A stretch of DNA of 64,000 bases from Azospirillum sp. SYSU D00513 (lineage in GTDB: Bacteria > Pseudomonadota > Alphaproteobacteria > Azospirillales > Azospirillaceae). Under the pieces are notes generated by a model. That model saw only the letters and a program-made list of their open reading frames with translations. It made no database searches and was not told where the DNA came from. The position numbers and the translations under genes are program-made. Location of the stretch: NCBI RefSeq assembly GCF_017356015.1, contig NZ_JAFIQV010000028.1, positions 43,496 through 107,495 of the forward strand. Reading direction: 5' to 3'. This document shows, in pieces, positions 9,093-16,311 of the stretch. Every line of letters starts with the position of its first letter. The first letter of the stretch is position 1.

Positions 9093-9280
9093 GGGCACGG
9101 CTTTCCGATGGCTGGGCCTTTGGCGGCCTTCCTGGGGTTTGGCTGCACGGTCCAACAGATGAAAAAGCCCTATGGCACCGCTGATGGGTACGGAAACGGA
9201 CGAACCGGGCGCGCGGATTGCCTTAAGAAGAGGCGGAGTCGCGTCCGAGGCGGACCGGCCCGCAGCCGAACAGGAGCCGC

Positions 9281-9691
9281 ATGGAAGCGCAGAACAACGC
9301 CGCCCCGGTCGTCGCCCTCCTGGAGGATGACGACCAGGTGCGGTTCGCCGTGACGGCCCTGCTGGGATCGAAGGGGATCGAGACCGTCGCGGCGGCGGTG
9401 GGGGCGGAGCTTGCCGGGATGATCATCGCGCGCGGCGTCCGGCCGGCGCTGCTGATCGCCGATTACCGGCTGGGCTCCGCGACCGCGCTGGAGGAGGTGC
9501 CGGCGGTCCTGCCCGCCCTGGCCCCGGATGCCCGCGTGATCGCCACCACCGGCGACACCTCGCCCGCGACGCGGGACCTCATCGAGGGGAACGGCTGGGG
9601 CCTGCTCATCAAGCCCTACAAGCCGCAGGAATTGCTGGCACTGGTCGCGGAGTCCCGCGCGGCGACCGAAGGGGCGGTCGGCCCGGCCTGA
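9281..9691 (+). CDS. Stand-alone response regulator receiver protein
   Basis: A 136-residue single receiver domain. The acidic pair is D16-D18 in LLEDDDQ, the phospho-acceptor is D61 in LIADYRLG, the switch threonine is in TTGDTS (T90 or so), and the conserved lysine is K111 in LLIKPYKP. There is no output domain. The same TGDTS motif and GNGW-x-L-x-KP ending occur in the receiver at 366, which points to a shared origin from hybrid-kinase terminal receivers. It is preceded by a CAGGAG ribosome site and is divergent from the Crp/Fnr gene. Partner kinase unknown; the kinase at 11012 is nearby. Confidence 0.83.
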   Translation: MEAQNNAAPVVALLEDDDQVRFAVTALLGSKGIETVAAAVGAELAGMIIARGVRPALLIADYRLGSATALEEVPAVLPALAPDARVIATTGDTSPATRDLIEGNGWGLLIKPYKPQELLALVAESRAATEGAVGPA

Positions 9692-9752
9692 CGGCCGGGA
9701 GGGGAACGGCGGGCGGCGCCCGCCGGAATTGGCGCTGGAACGCGGCGGGGGA

Positions 9753-9965
9753 TCAGCCCTCCGCCTCGCCGCCGCCCTCGCGCGGGGAGAAGGCGAAGAA
9801 GGCGCGGATGCTGTTCCGGTCCCGCTGGATGTTCAGGAACAGGTTGTCCCGGTCGGCGATCGCCTCGGCCGCGATGCGCGCCGTCTGGAATTCCTCCTCG
9901 CTGCCGAAATTCAGCAGCGTCGCGGCCTTCATCCTCGCCGCGTTCTCGAGCGCCTCGATGTGCAT
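9753..9965 (-). CDS. Small hypothetical protein
   Basis: A 70-residue protein from an ATG at 9965: MHIEALENAARMKAATLLNF, then a predicted helix-rich acidic region and a C-terminal EGGGEAEG tail. Third-position G/C preference and a clear break in composition upstream of the ATG support this start over the longer open frame, whose extra residues are proline-rich noise. No family is recognised. It is convergent with the receiver gene at 9281. No operon partner is apparent. Confidence 0.55.
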   Translation of the reverse strand: MHIEALENAARMKAATLLNFGSEEEFQTARIAAEAIADRDNLFLNIQRDRNSIRAFFAFSPREGGGEAEG

Positions 9966-10195
9966 CCTGGGTTCCGATCCTGAACTGTCCCGAAAGCCGA
10001 CAGCCCAACATCTTTCGCCCCGGACTTCAACCCCACGGGCGCGCCATCCCACGATGCGGGAAGGGAGGGGGGTGTTTGGAGGGGGGCGGGGCGGCGGTTG
10101 CTGGAGGTGAGGCGGTTTTCTGGTTTCCACCGTGGTTCCGCAGGGTAAGGGATCGCTGAACAAAGCCCGGATTCATCAACAGGCAACCACACCAC

Positions 10196-10343
10196 CGTCA
10201 TCCCCGCGGACGCGGGGATCCAGGGTTTCCAACGGTTTCGCTTTGGGAAGGACTGGATTCCCGCTCTCAAGCAAACTTCGTTTGCTCTGACGCGGCAGGC
10301 GAATGCCAGAAGCATTCGCCAAGAGCGTTTCGCGGGAATGACG
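10196..10343. repeat. Palindromic intergenic repeat, copy 1 (with nested insert)
   Basis: The outer arms read CGTCATCCCCGCGGACGCGG at the left and TTTCGCGGGAATGACG at the right, so the unit can fold into a long imperfect hairpin. Related units lie at about 10401, 26289, 43702 and 46834. In this copy the right arm is split after TTCCCGCT by about 60 bases that themselves hold two perfect small hairpins: AGCAAAC-TTC-GTTTGCT and GCGAATGC-CAGAA-GCATTCGC. Confidence 0.8.
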
Positions 10344-10400
10344 AAGAGGGAGGTTGCAGTCTTCGGCAAGACGGGCCGATGTGCAAAAGTTAACGACTAT

Positions 10401-10481
10401 GCGGGAAAGCGGGGATCCAGAAGTCCGCAGAACGAATGCCGTGGAAGAGTCCTGGACCCCCGCTTTCGCGGGGGTAACGGG
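10401..10481. repeat. Palindromic intergenic repeat, diverged copy 2
   Basis: Arms GCGGGAAAGCGGGGATCCAG and CTGGACCCCCGCTTTCGCGG are the same family in a more diverged form, about 60 bases after copy 1. The 57 bases linking the two copies, including ATGTGCAAAAGTTA, recur after the copy at 26289. The rest of the 9966-10609 gap shows only a proline-coding-like G-rich stretch (10060-10110) and no gene. Confidence 0.65.
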
Positions 10482-10609
10482 TAAGTTGTTGTTTTTCTTT
10501 ACATTTCAACTCTGGAAGATATGTACGCTCCATAGTGTTTCACGGGGGTGACGGCTACATGGTTGCGTGTTCCTATAGGCATATCAGGCCGTACTCTCTG
10601 GATCGTGAC

Positions 10610-10942
10610 ATGCCCGAATACGTAGCCCTGCTCCACAAATCCCCGGGTTCCTGTCACGGCGTCATGTTCCCCGACTTTCCCGGCTGCGTGAGCGCGGGCG
10701 AGACTGTGGAGGACGCGTTGCGCATGGGGGCCGAGGCGCTGGCGCTGCACATGGAGGGCATGCGCCGGGATGGCGAGGCCGTTCCCGAGCCGCGGACGCT
10801 GGAGGAGATCCGGGCGGCCGGCGAGGCTTGGGTCATCTGGGAGGGGGCCATCGCCGTGCTGGTGGAGCCGAAGGACGGTCGCGCCCCGGAACCCCTGCCG
10901 CCCCGGCCTATTCGCATTAGGCCCTCGAACCGAAGGCCCTGA
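10610..10942 (+). CDS. HicB-like antitoxin-fold protein
   Basis: A 110-residue protein whose N-terminal half has the HicB ferredoxin-like fold pattern: a beta strand (YVALLHK), the conserved VMFPDFPGCVSAGETVEDAL motif and a helix (RMGAEALALHMEGM). In HicAB modules HicB neutralises the HicA mRNA interferase, but no HicA-like gene (about 60 residues, before or after) is visible here. It may be an orphan or a solitary HicB-like protein of other function. A start at 10610 fits the family; the longer frame from 10535 has no similarity. The C-terminal proline- and arginine-rich tail is not a known DNA-binding domain. Confidence 0.72.
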   Translation: MPEYVALLHKSPGSCHGVMFPDFPGCVSAGETVEDALRMGAEALALHMEGMRRDGEAVPEPRTLEEIRAAGEAWVIWEGAIAVLVEPKDGRAPEPLPPRPIRIRPSNRRP

Positions 10943-11011
10943 ACGTCCGGCCTATGCCTTTCCAACCGTATACAAACACCCCGCCGTCCGTACTATGGGC
11001 CGAGATGAAAG

Positions 11012-11821
11012 ATGCTTATGGCCCCAGGGTTATTTTTGACCGATCCATCCCCCAGCACTGACCGGCCCGGCAGCCGGGAGGACGAACTCGCGGCCCGCGT
11101 GGCGGAGCTGGAGGAGGCCGTGCGGGCGCGGGACGATTTCCTCGCGATCGCCGCGCATGAGCTGCGCAACCCCATGCACGCGCTGAGCCTTCACCTGGGG
11201 CTGGCCCAGGCGCGGGCGGCCAGGCTCGCGGACGCGGAGCTGATCGGGACGCTGGACGGGGCCGGCCGGTCGCTCGAGCGCTACATCGAGCGGGCGACGG
11301 TCCTGCTCGACGTGTCGCGCGTCAACGCCGGGCAGCGGGCGCTGCACCTCCAGGATCTCGATCTCGCCGCCCTGGTCCGGCAGGTTGCCGGCGGCCATGC
11401 GGCGGAGGCCGCCTACACCGGCGCCGCCTTGCTGCTGGACCTGCCGGACAGCCTGTACGGCCGCTGGGACGGGATGGCGGTGGAGCAGATCCTCGGCAAC
11501 CTGCTGTCCAACGCCATCAAGTACGGCGCCGGCGGGCCGGTGGAGGTAACGCTGGCCCGCCGGGAGGCCGAGGCGCTGCTGACGGTGCGCGACCATGGCC
11601 CCGGCATCGCGGCGGAGGACCTGGAGCGCATCTTCGGGCGGTTCGAGCAGGTGGTCTCCCGCGCGCCGCGGGCGGGATTCGGGATCGGGCTCTGGCTTGT
11701 CCGCTCGCTTCTGGAGGCGCAGGGCGGTAGCATCGCCGTGCAGAGCCGGCCGGGCGAGGGCGCCGCCTTCACGGTGCGGCTGCCGCTTGACGCAACACCC
11801 TTCGGACATCAGCGCCCATGA
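11012..11821 (+). CDS. Soluble sensor histidine kinase
   Basis: A 269-residue kinase without membrane segments or a clear sensor domain. After a short coiled coil (about residues 20-42), the H-box AIAAHELRNPMHAL carries the phosphorylated H49. The ATP-binding domain shows the N-box (NLLSNAIKYG), G1 (DHGPGI), F (IFGRFEQ) and G2 (GFGIGLW) motifs. It is the first gene of a tightly overlapping operon: its TGA overlaps the ATG of the KaiC-like gene by four bases. With no input domain of its own, it may be controlled by the KaiC-like ATPase or through partners. Confidence 0.88.
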   Translation: MLMAPGLFLTDPSPSTDRPGSREDELAARVAELEEAVRARDDFLAIAAHELRNPMHALSLHLGLAQARAARLADAELIGTLDGAGRSLERYIERATVLLDVSRVNAGQRALHLQDLDLAALVRQVAGGHAAEAAYTGAALLLDLPDSLYGRWDGMAVEQILGNLLSNAIKYGAGGPVEVTLARREAEALLTVRDHGPGIAAEDLERIFGRFEQVVSRAPRAGFGIGLWLVRSLLEAQGGSIAVQSRPGEGAAFTVRLPLDATPFGHQRP

Positions 11822-13356
11822 CCAACGCGCCGGCCACGGCCCCCGAGCATCCGCCCGCCCTCGACCGCGTGCCGAGCGGCATCCACGGGCTGGACCTCAT
11901 CCTGCGCGGCGGCTTCCTGAGGGGCGGCGTCTACATCATCCAGGGGGTGCCGGGTGCCGGCAAGACCATCCTGGCGAACCAGATGTGCTTCACCCATGTC
12001 GCGTCGGGCGGGCGGGCGGCCTATGTCACGCTGCTGGCGGAGTCGCACACGCGCATGCTCCAGCACCTGCGCCCGATGTCCTTATTCGACGAATCCGCGA
12101 TTCCCGAGCGGCTCTATTACGTCAGCGGCTTCAAGACGCTGGAGGATGAGGGGCTGAAGGGGCTGGTGGACCTGCTGCGCCGCGAGATCCGCGGCCAGAA
12201 GGCGAGCCTGATGGTGCTGGACGGTCTGGTCGCGGCGGAGGAGACGGCGGGCTCCGACCGCGAGTTCAAGAAGTTCGTCCACGAGGTGCAGACCCACGCG
12301 GCGATGCACGACTGCACCGTGCTGCTGCTGACCAGCGGCAAGCCGGGGCCGGTGCGGGCCGAGCACACCATGGTGGACGGGCTGATCGATCTGGACGACC
12401 AGGTGTTCGAGGTGCGCACCGAGCGCGCGCTCCAGGTCCGCAAGTTCCGGGGCAGCGGGTCGCTGCGCGGCCGCCACCCGTTCCGCATCACCACGGACGG
12501 GCTGGTGGTCTATCCGCGCATCGAGGCCGTCTTCGGCACGCCGTCGGCCCAGGACCGGCCGACGCACGACCGGATGGCCTCGGGCATCGACGGGCTGGAC
12601 GGGCTGATCGGCGGCGGGATCGTCCGGGCCAGCACCATGGCCCTGCTGGGCTCCACCGGCATCGGCAAGACCACCTTCGGCCTGCATTTCCTGGCGCGGT
12701 CGAGCGAGGCGGAGCCCGGCCTGATGTTCGGCTTCTACGAGACGCCGGAGCGCCTCCGGCTGAAGGCCGCAGCGCTGGGTCTGGATTTCGAGGGGCTGGA
12801 GAGGAGCGGCGCCCTGGAGATCGTCTGGCAGGCGCAGGGCGAGAACGTGCTGGACGAGCTGGCGCACCGGCTGCGCGACGCGGTGCGCCGGCGCGGCGTG
12901 CGGCGGCTGTTCGTGGACGGGCTGGGCGGCTTCGTCGAATCGGCCGTCCATCCGGAGCGGATGAGCCGCTTCTTCTCGGTCCTGTCGAACGAGCTGCGGG
13001 CGCTGGACGTCACCGCGATCTACACGATGGAAACGCGCGAGATCATCGCGCCGACGCTGCAGGTTCCGATCAACGGCATCTCCTCGCTGGTCGAGAACAT
13101 GGCCGTGCTGCGCTTCGTGGAGGCGCGGGCGCGGACCCGGCGCCTCTTATCCATCATCAAGACGCGCGACAGCGATTTCGACCCGGCGCTCCAGGAGTTC
13201 GAGATCACCGGGCGGGGCCTGCGCATCGTCGGGCCCTTCGCGCGGTACGAGAACCTCCTGTCCGGCCAGGCGCACGCGCCGGACGCGCCTTCGCCGGATG
13301 CCTCCGCGCCGGGTGCCGGCCCTTCCGAACCGCCGCCCGGCCGGGGTGACGCGTGA
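11818..13356 (+). CDS. KaiC-like double-domain ATPase
   Basis: A 512-residue protein made of two RecA/KaiC domains in tandem. The first has the Walker A motif GVPGAGKT near residue 43; the second has GSTGIGKT near residue 280. Each is introduced by the family's start pattern (SGIHGLDLIL and SGIDGLDGLI). The C-terminal 40 residues are a proline- and alanine-rich tail. The cyanobacterial KaiC hexamer is a clock ATPase and autokinase; bacterial homologues outside cyanobacteria act in stress or signalling, often beside histidine kinases. There is no KaiA or KaiB here. It overlaps the kinase gene by four bases and the downstream receiver by four, so the three are translated together. Confidence 0.88.
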   Translation: MTNAPATAPEHPPALDRVPSGIHGLDLILRGGFLRGGVYIIQGVPGAGKTILANQMCFTHVASGGRAAYVTLLAESHTRMLQHLRPMSLFDESAIPERLYYVSGFKTLEDEGLKGLVDLLRREIRGQKASLMVLDGLVAAEETAGSDREFKKFVHEVQTHAAMHDCTVLLLTSGKPGPVRAEHTMVDGLIDLDDQVFEVRTERALQVRKFRGSGSLRGRHPFRITTDGLVVYPRIEAVFGTPSAQDRPTHDRMASGIDGLDGLIGGGIVRASTMALLGSTGIGKTTFGLHFLARSSEAEPGLMFGFYETPERLRLKAAALGLDFEGLERSGALEIVWQAQGENVLDELAHRLRDAVRRRGVRRLFVDGLGGFVESAVHPERMSRFFSVLSNELRALDVTAIYTMETREIIAPTLQVPINGISSLVENMAVLRFVEARARTRRLLSIIKTRDSDFDPALQEFEITGRGLRIVGPFARYENLLSGQAHAPDAPSPDASAPGAGPSEPPPGRGDA

Positions 13357-13712
13357 AGACGATCCTCCTGGTCGAAGACGAGTTCGGCATCGCGACCGCC
13401 TTGACGCTGATCCTGGAGGATGAGGGATACCGCGTCTTCTCCGCCGCCAACGGGCGCAAGGCGCTGGACCGCATGGGGGAGATCGCGCCGGACCTCGTGG
13501 TCACGGACTTCATGATGCCGGTGCTGGACGGGGCGGCGCTGGGCCAGGCGCTGCGCGCCGACCCGGCCTGGAAGGACATCCCCATCGTGATGATGAGCGC
13601 CGTGCCGGAGGAGTCCGTCGCCAAGCGCTTCGACGGCTACACCGCCTTCCTGCGCAAACCCTTCACCCTGCCGGGCTTCCTCGGTCTCGTGACCCGGATC
13701 CTGGGGGACTGA
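13353..13712 (+). CDS. Receiver protein of the KaiC-like operon
   Basis: A 119-residue single receiver domain starting at GTG, overlapping the KaiC-like gene's stop codon. Key residues are E8-D9, phospho-acceptor D52 in VVTDFMMPVLDG, S82 in MMSAV and K102 in LRKPF, all in the positions expected for a CheY-like fold. No output domain follows. It probably receives phosphate from the kinase two genes upstream, making a complete kinase, ATPase and receiver module. The operon ends here; the tRNA-Leu-derived repeat lies 35 bases downstream. Confidence 0.88.
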   Translation: MKTILLVEDEFGIATALTLILEDEGYRVFSAANGRKALDRMGEIAPDLVVTDFMMPVLDGAALGQALRADPAWKDIPIVMMSAVPEESVAKRFDGYTAFLRKPFTLPGFLGLVTRILGD

Positions 13713-13746
13713 GGCGGAAGGGCATCAAAATCAAAAGCCTGGGAGA

Positions 13747-13800
13747 TGGTGCGGGCGGCGGGGTTCGAACCCGCATGCCATGGACGAAGGATTTCAAGCC
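13747..13800 (-). repeat. Partial tRNA-Leu copy, probable attachment-site repeat
   Basis: Bases 13747-13783 are identical to the 3' part of the tRNA-Leu gene at 15833-15869 (37 of 37), and similarity continues with a few mismatches to about 13800. The anticodon stem is incomplete and the D arm and 5' acceptor strand are absent, so this is not a working tRNA. The direct repeat, in the same orientation and downstream of the intact tRNA, is what integration into a tRNA 3' end leaves behind. Confidence 0.8.
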
Positions 13801-13887
13801 CTTTTCAGATCGCTGCGGCCGGGGAGTTCCAAGGTGCGGCGGCGGACAGGCGGAAGCTTGATGCCGGACAGGGAAAGGGCTGCTCCG

Positions 13888-14514
13888 TCACGTGGCCTTG
13901 GAGGCCGGGAACGCATTCAGCGCGGCCTTCGCGCGATCGGCGAACTGATCGACGCGGGCGGCCAGGGAGACCGGATCACCGAGTTCGGCGAGGTCGATCC
14001 ACTCGCCATAGACGCACACGCCAGTGGCTTCATCGAATAGGGCTTCCCGGTCGTCGGGCCAGTGGTTGACCTCCACCACGACGTTTGAATGCCATGAGGG
14101 CGAATCTTCACGCTTGCGCCGGTACTCCAGCAGGTAGAGACGCAACTCGCTGCGGCAGTCCTCGGGCGGCAGGAAGCGCGACGGGTCCGGCTCAAAATTT
14201 CCGTTCCGGTCCTTTTCGGCCTTCAATCCGGTATCCGACACGATGTCAATGTACAGGAATTGGTCGCCGATCTCCGCAGGTTCCGTCCCCCGATAACCTT
14301 CGAAGCCGATCAGGCTGAACGGCAGCGCATCCCACATCCATTTGGATTCGATGCCCTGGTCCGGCCGGTCGAACTGGTATTCGATGCGGTAGGGAGCGAA
14401 GCCCAGCCGCTCGCGGATCATGGCTGCGATGTGCACCACGCGCTTCTGATAGCCCCACAGAAGGCGGTAGGCGCGGCGCACGTCGAGCAACGCGCCGGAG
14501 AGGTCCTGGCTCAT
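13888..14514 (-). CDS. Unknown protein of the tRNA-Leu cassette
   Basis: A 208-residue protein of no family I recognise. Its N-terminal third is helical and basic (DVRRAYRLLWGYQKRVVHIA), the middle has alternating hydrophobic strands with many acidic residues (QFLYIDIVSD, then ELRLYLLEYRR), and the C-terminus is again helical. There is no signal peptide or membrane segment. Its ATG overlaps the stop of the upstream nuclease-like gene by four bases (ATGA), so the two are translationally coupled and probably act together. Base composition is slightly less G/C-rich than neighbouring genes, which fits acquired DNA. Confidence 0.75.
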   Translation of the reverse strand: MSQDLSGALLDVRRAYRLLWGYQKRVVHIAAMIRERLGFAPYRIEYQFDRPDQGIESKWMWDALPFSLIGFEGYRGTEPAEIGDQFLYIDIVSDTGLKAEKDRNGNFEPDPSRFLPPEDCRSELRLYLLEYRRKREDSPSWHSNVVVEVNHWPDDREALFDEATGVCVYGEWIDLAELGDPVSLAARVDQFADRAKAALNAFPASKAT

Positions 14515-15323
14515 GATCGACCCTCACGATGGAAGACGGACGGGGCGGTGGTGATTCCGCCGTGGGTGTCAAGAACGGGGAATGGGCGGGGCCACCGGGG
14601 AAAAGCCATCTCCGCCCCAGCGCCCAGGCGCAGACCGGCCCATGACCCGGCCAGCATGTCGATCAGCCAGACCGGCCGCGTCACGCGGACGCCATGCATC
14701 GCCAGCCCCTCGCGCAGGTCGCGGAGAAGGCGGCGGTGCTCCGGCTGGTCGGGAAGCGCGCGGTCCACGAGTCCGAACAGGTCCAGCCACGACGCGTAGC
14801 CGAGGCGGAAATCCTCTTCGTGATCCTGCCCGGTGGTCTCGCGGATGAACGCCAGCGCTCCTCGGCGGAGATCATCGACCGTTTCCGCGCGGCCGTCTCG
14901 CAGGCCTGACACGGCCAGCATCCACACGGGCTTTCCCGGATAGCGCCGCCGCGTGGCCAGCCATTCCCGTCCGATTTGATCGGCCTTCTGGCCGGTGCCA
15001 CGGTCGAAGCGCTTGGCCTCGATCACCAGGACGCCAGTGTCGAACTCGATGGCGACGTCGGGCTCCACCGTCTTGCGCGGGTCTTCCGCTTGCGGCAAGG
15101 GCCAACAGGGCCAGAAGATCACCTCCTGAACCACGCGCGGCGTCGGCGGCATGCCCGCCCCGCTCCACAGCGCCGGATCGAACAGGACGCGGATCAGCGT
15201 GGCATCGGGCAGGTATGCCAACCGTTCGAACACGGTCGCGGTCGTGGTGTCCTCCAGCAGGCGGACATCGTCGCCCTCGTTCCCGGAGCGCCGCAGCTTG
15301 CCGCGCAGGCAAGCGTTCAGCAT
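14511..15323 (-). CDS. Putative PD-(D/E)XK-type nuclease
   Basis: A 270-residue protein with a PD-(D/E)XK-like active site: D89 in VEPDVAIEF, then E102-A-K104 in VLVIEAKRF, then Q116 in the following helix (QKADQIGREW). The spacing of D, E-x-K and a trailing glutamine is that of restriction endonuclease-like folds. No known restriction family is recognised. It overlaps the HsdS-like piece upstream by seven bases and the unknown gene downstream by four. Together with the tRNA-bounded setting this suggests a DNA-targeting role, for example anti-phage defence, but that is inference. Confidence 0.7.
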   Translation of the reverse strand: MLNACLRGKLRRSGNEGDDVRLLEDTTTATVFERLAYLPDATLIRVLFDPALWSGAGMPPTPRVVQEVIFWPCWPLPQAEDPRKTVEPDVAIEFDTGVLVIEAKRFDRGTGQKADQIGREWLATRRRYPGKPVWMLAVSGLRDGRAETVDDLRRGALAFIRETTGQDHEEDFRLGYASWLDLFGLVDRALPDQPEHRRLLRDLREGLAMHGVRVTRPVWLIDMLAGSWAGLRLGAGAEMAFPRWPRPFPVLDTHGGITTAPSVFHREGRS

Positions 15324-15589
15324 GGCGCGTCCCCAGCCCGCCGCCGCCCCCGCCGAGGCTTATCCGCCCCAGCCGCCGCCCGCTCGGCGCGGATGCGCTC
15401 CAGCAGGACGGAGGCTGGCTCGTCCTTCGGGTCATGCCGGACCAGTTCGCCCCGGAAGGCCTTGGCGAGGATGGATTGGTTGAGGTTGGGGAGGCGGGCG
15501 CGAATCTGCCCAACCGTTTGATCTGTCCTTTCAAGCGATGCCAATGCACGGCCGCATCGCTGAACAATTACCGCCTGCGTCGCGTACAC
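15317..15589 (-). CDS. C-terminal piece of a type I restriction specificity subunit (HsdS)
   Basis: A 90-residue reading frame with the hallmark end of HsdS proteins: a coiled-coil helix leading to ILAKAFRGELVRHD, then DEPASVLLERIRAER. Full HsdS proteins are about 400-450 residues with two target-recognition domains; both are missing, as are hsdM and hsdR. It has its own GTG start with an AAGGAA site, so it may be expressed as a small protein, but a decayed fragment is the simpler view. Its stop overlaps the start of the nuclease-like gene, so it could serve to couple translation of the downstream pair. Confidence 0.7.
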   Translation of the reverse strand: MYATQAVIVQRCGRALASLERTDQTVGQIRARLPNLNQSILAKAFRGELVRHDPKDEPASVLLERIRAERAAAGADKPRRGRRRAGDAPC

Positions 15590-15832
15590 GCTGGTTCCTT
15601 AGTATGCCTCTATGGCGAATCACCATAAGGTTTACCGCTTTACGACCTGCGCGTGAAGGGTAGGGGATGCGCGTTCGCGTACCCTATGGAAAGCCGCGCC
15701 AACATGCGCGCTAGACCTGAAGAGGATGCAAATTTGTCGTCGGGGCCATATAGATCTAAAGGTGATGCGCATCGCGTAGCCGTTTCCCTAAATGGAAAAA
15801 GGCAACCTTAAGCTAATGGTCTTCCGGGAGAA

Positions 15833-15916
15833 TGGTGCGGGCGGCGGGGTTCGAACCCGCATGCCATGGGCGAGGGATTTTAAGTCCCTTGCGTCTGCCA
15901 ATTCCGCCACGCCCGC
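15833..15916 (-). tRNA. tRNA-Leu (anticodon TAA)
   Basis: On the minus strand the 84 bases fold as a tRNA with acceptor GCGGGCG pairing CGCCCGC, followed by A and an encoded CCA. The anticodon loop is CTTAAAA (anticodon TAA, leucine), there is a short variable arm, and the T arm is GCGGG-TTCGAAC-CCCGC. The D arm region is TGGCGGAATTGGCAGACGC, typical of leucine tRNAs. The 3' half is duplicated at 13747, marking this gene as an integration target. Confidence 0.96.
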
Positions 15917-16121
15917 ACTGTGCCAACCGGCCGTTCCAGCAGAGGGATACCGCCCGGTTTGGTTGAACGCATTGATCTGTATCACACCAGACCTACCCGA
16001 ATGACTTAGACCGTTCGTGCTGGTCCGGTCAAGGGGGTCAAAAGTCGGATTCCGCGACCCGATATGTTGGGCGGAAATCCCCTTCCTCCTAACGTTTCTG
16101 CCAATTCCGAAGGACAATACG

Positions 16122-16289
16122 ATGGGAAGCGTCGATTGGATCAGTGTCATCGCGCTGGCGATGGTGGCCGTCCTGGTCGTGCCCGGCGCGCTGGCGCGCA
16201 ACCGGGGCACCTGGCTGCCCTACGCCGCGGTCTGGCTGGGGGTGATCGTGGCGCTCGTCTGGGGCTACGACCGGTTCGGGCCGTTCTGA
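16122..16289 (+). CDS. Small membrane protein
   Basis: A 55-residue protein with two predicted transmembrane helices, about residues 6-24 (ISVIALAMVAVLVVPGALA) and 32-47 (LPYAAVWLGVIVALVW), joined by a short basic loop RNRGT. The ATG follows an AAGGAC ribosome site. Small two-helix proteins of this kind are common beside housekeeping genes in Rhodospirillales, but no function is known to me. It is convergent with the CinA-domain gene, with 22 bases between stops. Confidence 0.72.
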   Translation: MGSVDWISVIALAMVAVLVVPGALARNRGTWLPYAAVWLGVIVALVWGYDRFGPF

Positions 16290-16311
16290 TCCAGTCTCCT
16301 CTCCGCCGCTC

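Larger units (their letters stand above)
13747..15869. mobile_element. Cassette between tRNA-Leu and its partial copy
   Basis: The interval bounded by the two 37-base identical segments is about 2.1 kb. It holds three overlapping minus-strand genes (HsdS C-terminal piece, PD-(D/E)XK-like protein, unknown protein) plus about 240 bases without a gene (15590-15832), where only a short hairpin (AGGGTA...TACCCT around 15658-15685) is seen. No integrase or transposase is present. I infer a decayed or non-autonomous integrative element; a one-sided deletion of a larger island is an equally good explanation. Confidence 0.6.

Noticed and set aside
10196..10481. CRISPR array
   Set aside because: The repeats are two palindromic units of different length without regular spacers, and no cas gene is nearby.
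10610..10942. A complete HicAB toxin-antitoxin module
   Set aside because: No HicA-sized gene with the conserved histidine and double-stranded RNA-binding-like fold is found on either side.
11818..13356. A full cyanobacterial-style circadian clock
   Set aside because: KaiA and KaiB are absent; only KaiC-like domain structure and gene order are supported.
13747..13800. A second tRNA-Leu gene
   Set aside because: Only the 3' part is present; there is no D arm or 5' acceptor strand, so it cannot fold as a tRNA.
13888..15589. A complete type I restriction-modification locus
   Set aside because: There is no methyltransferase (HsdM), no helicase motor (HsdR), and the HsdS piece lacks both target-recognition domains.
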